Source of the DNA: Heterostelium album PN500
Taxonomy: Eukaryota; Evosea; Eumycetozoa; Acytosteliales; Acytosteliaceae
Length of the DNA: 64,000 bases
Assembly (NCBI RefSeq): GCF_000004825.1
Contig: NW_008805085.1
Span: forward strand, 186,001-250,000
Direction of reading: 5' to 3'
The position numbers and the translations under genes were made by a program. The first letter of the stretch is position 1. The number at the start of each line of letters is the position of its first letter. The notes beneath the pieces are model-generated. The model was not told where the DNA came from. It ran no database searches and worked only from the letters and a program-made list of their open reading frames with translations. This document shows positions 1 through 10,580 of the stretch, one piece after another.

Positions 1-333
1 ACAATCATTTAAAAACCAACTATTAGTTTACATAAACATCATTAAATCAATTAATCAAAAAATATAATATTTACAAATTATTACAAATTTAATGATAGTT
101 ATACATATGTCAAAGATAAATTTTAATATTTTTACCCAATTTTATTAATTTATTCTTTATAGACCATAGATATGTAGATAGGTATTTATACCACTTTTAT
201 TTAATTATCATGATTTTTAATATTCAAAAGTTTTAATATTTTAAATAATTAGAAGAAACCGAATTGTTACAATCAAAAAAACCAAACAAAAAGTATTATT
301 CATATTAATATTAATAATTGTATGTAATCTTTA
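1..333. other. AT-rich flank, nothing recognised
   Basis: AT-rich DNA downstream of the first minus-strand gene. No coding similarity, RNA gene or repeat is visible. It probably holds the 3' untranslated region of that gene. Confidence 0.5.
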
Positions 334-2181
334 TTATTTAACGGCAGTTTGTTTCCAACTTTGATAGGCTTCATATTCTTTGAGGTTTTGTTGATCTTCG
401 GCAGGTAATCTTTTTCTAAGATCATCAAGTAGTTTCTTTCCGTCTGCTGAACTGAATTTATAGTTTGTCTTCCAGAACAATGCAAAGTAATGGTTTTCAT
501 CGTATCTGTAACATGCATCTACCGATTCAATAAACTGATATTGTGGTGTACCTTCTTCAATCTCTTTAACTGCATCTATGATCTCTTTGATGAATGGCAC
601 CAACATCTTAGCTATCGATAGACAAACCAAAACTGACGTAATAATCAGTGCGGCGGGCCCAGCCCAACTTGCGGTGACTGCCACTTTAATGATAAAGAGT
701 GCAGCACCAGCAGCAACCTCCAATAATGACAGTCCAAATGTTGCCCAGTCACCTTCTTTGGCCGATTGTACACAATCGTAAATAGAAAATCCAATAGATA
801 CAAGAACCAGTACTGGTGAAACAAACTTTGCAATTTTTTGGAATCCTTTACCAATATACTTGGTCATATTAGTGAGTAGTTTGGAAAGTTTTGATGTACT
901 CTCTTCGCAAAATGTAGCTATCTTTTTACCAATGAAAATGAAAATATTGGAGTTGGAGACAGCGTCAGATACCACATTGACAAGATCCAAAATTGTCAAT
1001 CCGCCACAAGTCCAAAATAGAGCTTTTTGGTAGGTTTCCAATTTCTCATAGTTCTTCATACCGTAACCGATTGCAAAGAGTTGACAACCAAGCATCAAAC
1101 CATTGGCCATTCTATAAAAGTTTCTATCGTTGAGTAGATTCTTGTAGGCTGGAGGTCCACCAGAACCGACGCCCATTTTCTCGAGATATGTCACACTGTC
1201 AACTGTATACATATGCTTATCTGTGATGCCACCCAATATTCTAACATCTTCCATTACTACATAGAAAAATGCTTGAGACATCTTTTGATACAACGTAACA
1301 AGATTGCCTGCATAGAGTGACTTTAAATTTTGAACAGTTTGATAGAATTCATGTTGTGGTGCCTTGTCAATCTCAGTGATAAAGTACTGAACTGTATTTT
1401 GATAGATTTGAGTGGTGAGTGGTGTTTCTTTCACAGATTGTGATGCATACTGAGCCAAAGTGGTATTGTATAACAAACCGAGAATATTAGATGAAAGTCC
1501 ATAGGTTGGATCCAACATGTCAAGCTTGGATTTCAAATCATTCAATTGCTGAGTGTCCATAGGATCATTCTTGTTAACATCAGTCTTTTGTTCTGTGAAG
1601 CCAGCACTAACAAAACTGTTGACAAAATCTGGGTCCTCGAGGTAGGTCTTTAGCTTTGGAACGAATTGGTCAGCATTCAAAATGTACGGTAGGAATGCAG
1701 GTACTAATTTCTTGAGTGCTAGGAAGTAGAGCTTCATGGTTACCACACTCAAATAGGTGTCTCCGCCAAGCTTCTTCATTTCATCTTCGACTACATCACC
1801 ACTGATCTTTGTAGGGAAACGAGTGTCTTTCTTCTCGTTGCAAAACATCTGGAGTAAGAACAACTTGGAATATTGTGTGAAGAAGGTCTTTGCCAAATTT
1901 GGATCGTTACCTTCCACGGCGTCCAACACTTCTGGCAGAGGAACGACTTTCTCTGTGATACCCATTGCCTTTAAACCCAATGGACTCTGATAGTAGTTCA
2001 GAATTGACATTAGATACTCGTCTGACTTATCCTTTACTACATCGACATCTTTAGTAAAAGTAGTGAGCTTCATAAAACTCTGAGGAGTCAGCTTATCTAA
2101 AGCAACATTTGTTCCAGGTGTCGCTTTGATCTGCTCTATTCTCCAAGCTTGGAAATCTTTGATGAATTGACCTGCTGGCAT
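334..2181 (-). CDS. Unrecognised 615-aa helical protein with C-terminal membrane segments
   Basis: A single uninterrupted reading frame of 615 residues whose codon use and lack of low-complexity runs mark a real gene. I do not recognise the family. Residues 1 to about 340 look alpha-helical and soluble. From about 355 several hydrophobic stretches follow (near 360-380, 390-410 and 455-475), then a long Ala/Leu/Ile-rich double segment at about 490-545 with Gly and Pro at its turns, which could be a helical membrane hairpin. The tail is charged (last 60 residues) and ends in KQTAVK. There is no N-terminal signal peptide, so a cytosolic or peripheral membrane protein is more likely than a secreted one. 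The start is the first ATG, 470 bp from the divergent chaperonin gene, with TATA-like sequence just upstream. It could be a lineage-specific dictyostelid protein. Confidence 0.8.
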   Translation of the reverse strand: MPAGQFIKDFQAWRIEQIKATPGTNVALDKLTPQSFMKLTTFTKDVDVVKDKSDEYLMSILNYYQSPLGLKAMGITEKVVPLPEVLDAVEGNDPNLAKTFFTQYSKLFLLQMFCNEKKDTRFPTKISGDVVEDEMKKLGGDTYLSVVTMKLYFLALKKLVPAFLPYILNADQFVPKLKTYLEDPDFVNSFVSAGFTEQKTDVNKNDPMDTQQLNDLKSKLDMLDPTYGLSSNILGLLYNTTLAQYASQSVKETPLTTQIYQNTVQYFITEIDKAPQHEFYQTVQNLKSLYAGNLVTLYQKMSQAFFYVVMEDVRILGGITDKHMYTVDSVTYLEKMGVGSGGPPAYKNLLNDRNFYRMANGLMLGCQLFAIGYGMKNYEKLETYQKALFWTCGGLTILDLVNVVSDAVSNSNIFIFIGKKIATFCEESTSKLSKLLTNMTKYIGKGFQKIAKFVSPVLVLVSIGFSIYDCVQSAKEGDWATFGLSLLEVAAGAALFIIKVAVTASWAGPAALIITSVLVCLSIAKMLVPFIKEIIDAVKEIEEGTPQYQFIESVDACYRYDENHYFALFWKTNYKFSSADGKKLLDDLRKRLPAEDQQNLKEYEAYQSWKQTAVK

Positions 2182-2652
2182 TTATTTGTTTATCTTTTTT
2201 ACTATATATATGTATTACAAGTTTGACAATACTTTTAAAAAATACAAAAAAAAAATTAGTCTGTTCTATCCTATCAAAAAAAAATAAAAAACAAAAGGTT
2301 CCTTGATTTTTGTTTTGATCAAAGAATCTGTAAAAACACAAAATGATCTGATTGTCACGAAAAATGTTAAAGCGTCTCTCGATTTTTATCTCCACACAAT
2401 TTCACTGAAAAAATCCAAATATAGTGATGATTTCGATCATTTTTGTATCGAGATACAAATAAGTTCAATAAAAGTGGTTGTTTAGATTTTTTTTTACCAG
2501 ATTGTGATCGTTATTATTTGGAAACATATTAAGGAATATGGAATAAATAAAGATCAAAGATATTTGATTTGATTGAAAGTAAATCTTAAAAATATCATAA
2601 AATAATTTTTTATTTTTATTTTTTTTTTTCATATCGTATATTACATATTGCA
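2182..2652. promoter_or_regulatory. Divergent intergenic region, presumed promoters
   Basis: The 471 bp between the minus-strand 615-aa gene and the plus-strand chaperonin gene. AT-rich with poly-A and poly-T runs and a TATATATATG stretch close to the left gene. Short reading frames on both strands here are low-complexity and unsupported. No specific factor site is recognised. Confidence 0.4.
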
Positions 2653-4860
2653 ATGATTACATCTTCAAGTTCACTATCTCTATTTAAGAATAATGTAACA
2701 ATAATAAGTAATACACAAATTAATAACAGAAACGATAGACATGATCACCAACAAAATGTAAATGCATTACAATCATCTGTGATTGCTGTTTTATCAATTG
2801 AAAGAATCTTAAGTTCTTCATTGGGACCAAGGAGTATGAGTAAACTTATAATTAGTATGTTATGATCAAATATATAGATACTAGTTGTTATATTACTGAT
2901 CTATCAATAATCATATTTTGAACGATTCCAGATGAAAAAGGACAATCATTGATCACAAGTGACGGTGCATCTATATTAAAGAATATAAGAGTAAAACATC
3001 CTGCTGCTTCTATCTTGGTTGATATTGCATTATCACAGGATCGAGATGGTAATGTAATCACATAAATAACCAATAGCTAACCAATCTAATTAATTTGATT
3101 TGATATTGTTTTAACAGTTGGAGATGGTACAACATCAGTTGTGTTATTATGTTGTCAGATATTGAATTCGATTCAGCCACTTGCTATGACTATACATCAA
3201 ACTACACTATCATCGATGTTATACGAGGTCAGTCAATATTGTATTGATGTATTGGATCGCATTGCAATTCAATATGATAATCAATTGGGTGTAAATGGTA
3301 AGGAGGACGTTCTACTAAAGATTGCAGGTGTTTCACTCGGTACAAAGCATCACTCCTATTGGAACACCAATATGATTCAAATCGCACTATCTGCCATCAG
3401 GAATTCATATGATAAACTAAACAATACAATAGATGTTACACATAACATAGAAATCATTAAACTAATATCAAATAATAATATTAATAATAATGATGAACAG
3501 CAACAACAACAACAGCAAAATACTTTAAGTTATACAATAGATAATAGTGAATGTTTAAAAGGAATTGTTATAAATACAAATTGTATACCAACTATATTAC
3601 CTCAACATAGACAACAACAACAACAGCAATCAAACAGTATATTAAAATGTTGTATTATAGCATATAAAGCATTGAAAGTTGCATCCTCTACATCATCAAG
3701 AACAACATTATCTACAACTGATCAACTTGAACAATACATAAAGTTTGTATCATCTTCTCATTTTTTAAGAATATAGCTATTTAAAGTGTAGTATTAATTC
3801 TTTATGTTATTTAAAGTCGAAAAGATACAAATATTATAAGATTATATGAAAAGTTAGTTCAATTAAATGTTAATATTATTTTCTTTAAATATGTAAGTAA
3901 ATATAGTACTAAAATTAATATTAATATAATCTAATAGTATTTGTATTTTAGGAAATACCAGATTATCTTGTACAATTACTTATACAAAAGGGAATAAGTT
4001 GTGTTCAAAACATTAATGATAATGAATGTTTAAACAAGCTATCTACACTAACAAATTCAATGTTATTCACTTCAGTATGTTTAAATTTAGATTACTTTAA
4101 CTTATTAGCAAACTAACAACTTTTATTACTAAATATAATTATAATAGGAACAAGATATTGATGAGTCAATGTTGGGTAAACTTGAAGGTTTATCACTTTT
4201 AACAAAGATTGATTCATTATATTATATTTATTTAAAGTAAGTTAAAATTAAAGTTAAATAAATATAATAATAATAATGATAATGATTATTTAATTAAATT
4301 CTTTTTATTTATATAGAAATTCAGATACATCGTATTCTACAATATTACTTAGAGGACCATCAATAGATATTGTAAGTGATCTAGAGATTGGTATGATCGA
4401 TGCACTTTATCTTTTAAAGTCAGCAATTGAATCATCACCAAAGTTTGTGTATGGTGGAGGTTGTTGTGAGATGGCACTAGCTGTACATCTCAAGCACTAC
4501 GCACAGCAATTAGATACACACTCTCCGAAACGACAACTCTATCTGTGTATTTCGGATTGCTTTACAGTTATACCAAAGACACTGATTGCCAACTGTCATA
4601 CAAGTAGCCCACTTAAATCCATTGCCAAATTAGAGTACCTTCATTCACAATTTACAAACAACCACAATGACAACAAACAATCAAGCAGCAGCAGCGACAA
4701 AATCAATAATAGAATGGGTATCGATGGATGGACAGGCGAGATAACCGATATGGAGAGGTTGGGTATAATTGAACCTTTAATACTAAAGAAATCAATCATT
4801 ACCACTGCATTTGAATCATGTATGACTCTATTAAGAATTGATACAATCATATCATCATAA
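2653..4860 (+). CDS. Divergent group II (CCT/TCP-1-like) chaperonin, 7 exons
   Basis: Exons 2653-2854, 2932-3048, 3118-3742, 3817-3892, 3952-4074, 4148-4236 and 4317-4860 join in frame to 591 residues. The end of exon 3 (GTTTGT donor) is the least certain boundary; it was chosen because it restores the chaperonin motif DQLEQYI. ATPase motifs of the CCT family are present: LGPRSMSKLI, TSDGASILKN, GDGTTSVVLL, a conserved Asp in IDALYLLKSA, and the GGGCCEMAL loop. The C-terminus LLRIDTIIS matches the family ending. The apical domain is kept but divergent, with poly-Asn and two poly-Gln insertions. Normal CCT subunits fold actin and tubulin in an eight-membered ring. Similarity to any single subunit (alpha, gamma, eta, theta) is too weak to assign, and ciliary BBS chaperonins usually lack GDGTT, so this reads as an extra CCT-like protein with an intact ATP site. 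Confidence 0.8.
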
Positions 4861-5135
4861 AAATAATAAAATATTATTTAAGATCCATGCAGCTTTAATA
4901 ATTAATAAACTATCTAAAGACAAATCGAATTTTCTCTTATAATTCTAACATTAAACCTGTCCAATATTTTGTTAAGATGACGATATTGGTTTAGTATTTA
5001 AACATATGTTCTATCAGAAATCATTAAGGTTCAATGATCTTTATTAGTTTAAAATTATTAATAATTAACTAATGGTTTATTGAAACTTGAATTCCCACTT
5101 CAATTTTTAATATTTCGAGAGATTAAATTTCTTTT

Positions 5136-5154
5136 CGAGAAAAAGGGTTTCTCG
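5136..5154. repeat. Short hairpin upstream of decayed gene copy
   Basis: Arms CGAGAAA and TTTCTCG separated by five bases, just upstream of the pseudogene start. Perfect 7-bp arms. Function unknown; it may be chance. Confidence 0.3.
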
Positions 5155-5210
5155 GTGAGTAATGGTACTTGTTCTTTCATTGTATATATATTTGTTTGAA
5201 AATATTATTA

Positions 5211-5563
5211 TGGAAGCTGAATCAGATATATTAGTAAGACAATCATTTGAAGATTTGGCCAAACTATCTCGCATGTTTGCAATTGACATTGGATATGAAT
5301 TGTTGTTTGGTGCTATCACGTTCCCTGTTGGATTGGTAGCAACCATGTATGGTGTTTCGGTCGGAGTTGTTACAGCAACTGCTGCAGGCGTAACTCGTGC
5401 TGCTTTTGTTATTTCTTCAACTCCTCCCGGTTAGATTCTGGCTGGTGCTGCTTTGGTGGGAACAGGCGTATATTTGAATAGTGCTGGTATATATCGAAAA
5501 GTAAAGGGTATTCCTTCACCACCAAGAGAGAATTGGTCAAGGATCACAAGAATATTAGACTAA
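5211..5563 (+). pseudogene. Decayed, internally deleted copy of the 357-aa membrane protein gene
   Basis: Starting at an ATG at 5211 the frame reads a short head like the first 25 residues of the intact neighbour (FEDLAKLSRMF against GEFSKLSSAF). It then jumps to the C-terminal glycine-rich region, which matches very closely (LLFGAITFPVGLVAT against LLFGAIMFPVGLVAT). About 230 codons of the middle, including the Cys/His cluster, are missing. A TAG at 5432-5434 stands where the intact gene has a TGG Trp codon. Beyond the stop the same frame keeps matching to the end (GIYRKVKGIPSPPRENWSRI). It is a tandem duplicate lying about 600 bp before the intact gene. A shortened product read to the stop is possible but would lose the last segment. 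Confidence 0.75.
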
Positions 5564-5619
5564 AATATGTTCTTTAATTAAATATTTTCAATCATGTATC
5601 ACTATATTTAGAACAGATA

Positions 5620-6000
5620 CAATAATATAATTTTAATAATTATAAACTTTTTTATCAACAGATCTACTGTATCTATCATATCTTTCATTTCTACCTCGTT
5701 TGCGCTTGTATCACCATCTCTATCAACATATCTCCCACCTCTGTCTTTATTATCAATAGACCTACCCTCTGTATCATCTCTTCGGTCACTACCATTTGGT
5801 CTAACTTTTAATCTCATTTATTGTGATATTTCCACTATCTTTAGAATTGGATAGGTATGATACTTCAGATCCAATAGCAAATTTGTCCAACAAATAGATT
5901 TGATCCTGCATCTTCTTGAATTCTCTTTTTGTTCCCTGAATCTTTGAAATTGATTAAATTATGAGGAGCATTTCTCTTTATCACTAAAGGCTCTTTTTTC
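5620..6000 (-). pseudogene. Possible decayed RS-rich (splicing-factor-like) coding fragment
   Basis: On the minus strand, stretches in different frames look protein-like. Near 5990-5900 one frame gives EKKEPLVIKRNAPHNL, then a neighbouring frame gives REFKKMQDQIYLLDKFAIGS. Around 5815-5625 Arg/Asp-rich text (DNKDRGGRYVDRDGD) continues in another frame as RGRNERYDRYSRSVDKK. Such charged RS/RD tails are typical of spliceosomal proteins. At least two frame changes would be needed, and no start or intron signal joins the pieces well, so a relic is more likely than a live gene. I cannot name the parent gene. It is not a copy of the RS region of the CWC22 gene in this window. Confidence 0.4.
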
Positions 6001-6176
6001 TCAAAAAATAACACTTTTGCAAAATTAAATATTTAAGTTCACTTTTTTACGTGAAATTTTCACCTATCATCGAAACTTATTTTATAAGAAACCGCATCTA
6101 GTTGTACATTTTAAATATTTATTGTATTTCTATTCATTTTCCATATTAGTTATTTATAATTATTATTATTTTTAAT

Positions 6177-7250
6177 ATGTCATCAGAAAAATTTATACAA
6201 CTACCATTAGGAGAGTTTTCCAAACTATCTTCCGCATTTTTGGCTACCACTTTGCCTGTTGCGATTGAAGCTCTTCTCTACTACCAAAAATTACAGACAA
6301 CCAAAGAGAAAGCCAACGATTCAGATTCATTTAACCGAGAGCTAATTAAGTTCAAAGATTCTAGTCATAGTGAATTAACTCTTGATGAAGAGATAGAAAA
6401 ACAGAGAGGCAATCCAAAGTTTGTCTTACAGAAAAGACCAGATGGAAAAAGCCCTGTTCAACTGTCAGCTGATTTTTCAGAGTTCCACAAAGATTGTATT
6501 TCGGAATCGAGATGTTGTTGGATTGGAGATAAAGATGTTCAATGTTGTAATCATGTGAATAGTCGTAATCATGTGAAAAGTCGTCACATTTCTCTCTGTG
6601 AAACTCATATGCAAATAATGGAAAAACAAATGAATATCAAGAAAAGACTTTCAGAGGAAGAAGAAAAGGAACTCCATCATAAGGTATACAATGTAATGTG
6701 GCCATACTTTACCAAGAGGATCAATGAAATCGAATCACACAAAGTCAAGGGTGAGAGAGAATCAGCAGAATTACAACTCCTCTACAAGATGAAATCTGTG
6801 ATCTATACATATAGAACGCTTCTCAATCCGGGATTTGGTGGTTTCTTGGAAGCTATCATTGAAATTTTTTCTTCATCACTTTTAGAGCCAACCAAAGATA
6901 TAGTTACGAAATTTGGATTTGCAGTTGCATGTGCTTTAGGAATATTCTCAATTGCACTGATAGCAGTTGACACTGGAAATGAATTGTTGTTTGGTGCCAT
7001 CATGTTCCCTGTTGGATTGGTAGCAACCATTTATGGAGTTTCAGTTGGCGTTGTTACCGCTGCAGCTGCAGGTGCAACTGGTGCTGCTTTTGTAATTGCT
7101 GCAACTCCTCCAGGTTGGATTCTGGCTGGTGCTGCGTTAGTAGGATCAGGTGCATTTTTGATAGGTGCTGGTATATATCGAAAATTAAAGGGTGTTCCTT
7201 CACCACCCAGAGAGAATTGGTCAAGGATCACAAGAATATTATTAGGCTAA
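6177..7250 (+). CDS. Unrecognised 357-aa protein: Cys/His cluster plus glycine-rich membrane region
   Basis: Single exon from the first ATG. Residues about 1-30 are mildly hydrophobic, and 40-90 are charged. At about 110-145 lies a Cys/His cluster (CCW, QCCNH, HISLCETHM) that could bind zinc. Residues 155-205 are a charged, likely coiled helix (RLSEEEEKELHH). From about 215 the chain is hydrophobic. Residues 255-330 form a Gly/Ala-rich region with repeated GxxxG/AxxxG spacing (GVSVGVVTAAAAGATGAAF), which resembles paired glycine-zipper membrane helices. The tail PSPPRENWSRITRILLG is basic. No signal peptide. Family not recognised; a membrane-anchored adaptor is one guess. A decayed copy lies directly upstream, so the locus arose by tandem duplication. 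Confidence 0.75.
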   Translation: MSSEKFIQLPLGEFSKLSSAFLATTLPVAIEALLYYQKLQTTKEKANDSDSFNRELIKFKDSSHSELTLDEEIEKQRGNPKFVLQKRPDGKSPVQLSADFSEFHKDCISESRCCWIGDKDVQCCNHVNSRNHVKSRHISLCETHMQIMEKQMNIKKRLSEEEEKELHHKVYNVMWPYFTKRINEIESHKVKGERESAELQLLYKMKSVIYTYRTLLNPGFGGFLEAIIEIFSSSLLEPTKDIVTKFGFAVACALGIFSIALIAVDTGNELLFGAIMFPVGLVATIYGVSVGVVTAAAAGATGAAFVIAATPPGWILAGAALVGSGAFLIGAGIYRKLKGVPSPPRENWSRITRILLG

Positions 7251-7586
7251 TTGAAAAAATAAATATTAAACCGTTTAACCTATCATTTTAATAAAATATT
7301 TTAATCGGGATTAAATAATGAAAAAAATTAAATAAATTTAAAGACAAAGTTCAAGGAATATTGAGAATAGATACAATATTAAATAGTTGATAGCAAAAAA
7401 AAAAAATCGATCTCTGAGTGATTTAAATTTTGGCGCGCCAAAAAAAAATGAAGATTGCAAAGTTTAATTTATTGGAAACTAATTTAAAATAGATAAATTT
7501 GTAGAATTTTTTTGATAAATCATTTAATTTAATGTATTTATCAATTTATATCAATCGTTAATATCTTTAATAATTTAGTATAAAGT
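7251..7586 (+). promoter_or_regulatory. Upstream region of the FHA kinase
   Basis: AT-rich 336-bp gap with an A-run and, in its middle, a strikingly GC-rich palindrome (7428-7443, listed separately). No gene is seen. Confidence 0.45.
7428..7443. promoter_or_regulatory. Perfect 16-bp palindrome matching a double E2F site
   Basis: The sequence TTTTGGCGCGCCAAAA is perfectly self-complementary and contains the E2F/DP consensus TTTSSCGC on both strands. It is 143 bp before the ATG of the FHA-domain kinase, in DNA that otherwise has almost no GC. Dictyostelids encode Rb (rblA) and E2F/DP proteins, so a cell-cycle or DNA-damage role in driving the kinase gene is plausible. Binding itself is inferred. 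Confidence 0.6.
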
Positions 7587-9519
7587 ATGAATAGTAATAG
7601 TGATATTAATAATAGTGACTGTCTGTTTCCAATAAGAGATGAAATCATTGAGGATAAAGATGATGACGATGATGAAATACCACCAACACAATTCACTGTA
7701 TCTTCAGATGCAATGACAAGTACAGATAATGATAACCTACAACATGATCAAATAAATCATACAGAGACAGGTAAAGAACAAGATGAAGAAGAGGATGAAA
7801 AAATAAAGATTTGGGGTGAATTGCTTGCGGTTAGCGATAAGCTGTCGTCCGTTACACTCTCTGATGATTCATTTGTTTTGGGTAGATTGAAAACATGTAA
7901 TATAACGATTCCAGAGACAATAATATCTGCAAAACACTGTAGACTTTTTAAAAGTAGTAATGATTGCATTTTAATTCAAGATCTTTCAACAAATGGTATG
8001 TATATTTAAACCACTTAATAAAATAACTTAAACTAAAATAAAATAAATATAAAGGCACTTTTATAAATGGAAAAATGATTGGTAGAGGTAATTTGGAAGT
8101 GGTGAAGAATGGTGATAGAATCAGTTTAGCTGGAGCATCGGTCGAAAATCAGTTGACATATATTTTCAAGGACAACAAGTTGGAGCCAAAATCACATATT
8201 TGGGAGACACTTTCAACCAAAAAGATATTGAATGATTATGATATCATTGGTGAACTTGGTGGTGGATCATTCAGTGTAGTTTATTTGGCTGTAAACAAAT
8301 CGACAGCAACCAAAGTAGCAATCAAAGACATTGATATTTCAAAATACAACCAGAATCCACGATATCTTACACAACTCGACAGAGAGATCGAAATACTTAG
8401 ATCGATCAAACATCCAAATATAATTAACATTCATGAAATATTTCAGTCTGACAATCACATTTATATTGTAATGGAGTTGTAAGTTTAATTAAATAACCGA
8501 CATATTATTTATTTATTAATGCTTTATTATAATTATAATTTACATTGGAAATTAACAGGGCAACAGGTGGTGAACTATATGAAAAATTGGAAAACGAGGT
8601 ATTTCTTGGTGAGGAGGTTGCAAGACTGATATTTTTACAACTATTGAATGCAGTTGACTATTTACATTCTCAAGGTATTGCACATAGAGACTTAAAAGTA
8701 AATACAATTTTAATTATTTTAATGATAAACGATCATAACCGATTTCAATACTAATTAATTCATTCATTAATAACATCAAAACTTATAGCCAGAGAATATA
8801 CTTTTTGATGGGGATGATAAAATAAAGATAACAGATTTCGGATTTGCTAGGGTCATTGGCGATGGTGAACTTGCTAAAACACTCTGTGGTACACCATTAT
8901 ATGTGGCACCAGAGGTAATAGTTTCCCGAACTAAATTATCTACCAACACCAATTTTAGCAATGGTTATGGATTTACATGTGATGCATGGTCATTAGGTGC
9001 AATATTGTATATATTGTAAGTTTGTCATTGAAATATACAATCAATACAACAAAATCTAACTAACAAACAAACTGACTTACTGTCTCTACAATTGATATAT
9101 TTAGATTAAGTGGAGATGCACCATTTTGCGATGATACACAAGAGGAATCTATTTCTACACCAACTATATTTGAATCCATTGTAGCAGGTGATATAAGTTA
9201 TCCTGAGGTGTTGTGGGCTGATATTTCTGCAGATGGTCTGTATTTTTAATGTATATAGCTATTTATTGTATAAACTAATATAATATTATAATATAAAACA
9301 GGAATCGATCTGGTAAAGAGATTACTTACTGTGGAACCAACTGAAAGAATAACAATCAAAGAAGCACTCAAACATCCTTGGTTGCTAATTGAACCATCGA
9401 AAGAAGATGACAATGAATGTGTATCAGATCCGGAAATTAGAGAAAAGAGACCGATGAATCATCAAGATCAAGATGACTCTATTGACAATAGTCTAAAGAG
9501 AAGAAGAACATTTATGTAA
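7587..9519 (+). CDS. FHA-domain Ser/Thr protein kinase (Chk2/Rad53-like, dictyostelid fhk family)
   Basis: Six exons (7587-7995, 8055-8478, 8559-8697, 8789-9015, 9105-9235, 9302-9519) give 515 residues. After an acidic, low-complexity head, residues about 88-155 form an FHA phosphothreonine-binding domain (VLGRLKTCNI, ISAKHCRLF, TNGTFINGK). The kinase domain starts near 195 (GELGGGSFSVV, VAIKDI), with HRDLKPENI at about 320, DFGFAR at about 342, and APE in the activation segment, followed by an insertion rich in Thr/Asn. Subdomain XI (DLVKRLLTVEPTERITIKEALKHPWL) is CAMK-group type. The short basic tail LKRRRTF may be a nuclear signal. The order FHA then kinase is that of Chk2, Rad53 and Dictyostelium fhkA-E, which act in checkpoint signalling. 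All catalytic residues are present. An E2F-like palindrome lies upstream. Confidence 0.92.
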
Positions 9520-10580
9520 TTAAAAAAAAAAAAAAAACAAACAAACAAACTAAAAAAAATATAACATTTATATTTTTTTACATAATAATTGTATATATCT
9601 ATTCCAAAAATAATAAACAATATTTAATTATATGTTTGAATATTTAGTACTACTTAATATAAATAATTCCAAACATGGAAATTTTAAAACAACGAATAAA
9701 AACGACGATTTTTTTTTTAAAAATTTAAAAGGAATAATTATTTGAAAAATACATTAACCCCCATATTCAACATGCTTAATCTATGAAAAGAATTTTAATC
9801 TACAGATTAAAAAAATAAAAAAAGAGTACAAATATATTATTATTAATCAAATTTTGAGATTTAGTGCGTTTCGTTATAGGTATTATTTGTATACATATAA
9901 TAACTAATTATTTTTTACTCAACCCAAATCTATTTTAATTTAAGTAATATTTATTTTATTTTTAAGTAGATATTTCCAATAGATAGATAGTTTGTTTTGT
10001 TTTGTTTTTGATTTGTTTGACAGCAATCAATTAACCAACAAACCAACCACTAACTAAAAATAATAACAAAATTTTTGGACTGTTGTTTGAAACAATCAAC
10101 AAAAAACACAAAAGTAAAAATTGCAAAAAAAAAAAAAATAAATTTTATTATTATAATAATCCACAACTCACAAAGCACAATTTTTCATATATATATATAT
10201 ATTAGAAAATATAAAATAAAAACAAAAAGAGTATTCCTAACTTGTTTTGTCACTCTTGTTGTTGTTTGAAACATCAATTATTTTTGTAATACTAGTGTAA
10301 TCATCATTAAAAAAGAAAGAAAGATAGGATAATAATATTATTATATTTAATAATAGATTATCGATAATCAAATCATATCAAATCAAAATAATTAGTCATT
10401 AGAAAATCAATATTCGTATTCATATATCAAATATACATATGTGTATATAGTTAGTTAGTAGTTAGATAGTTAGTTAGAAATTATAGTAATTAATAGATAT
10501 ATTGAGAATAGTTAAAGAATAGATATTTCAGTAATAATAAATCAAGTTATTAATTAATAGTTAATAGATAGTTGGTGAGG
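9520..10580 (+). promoter_or_regulatory. Upstream region of the DYRK gene, no gene seen
   Basis: About 1.06 kb of A/T-rich DNA with an AACA microsatellite near 9535, GTTTT repeats near 9990, and TTAG/ATAG repeats near 10445-10560. Kinase genes on both sides run in the same direction. No coding similarity or RNA gene is visible. Confidence 0.4.
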
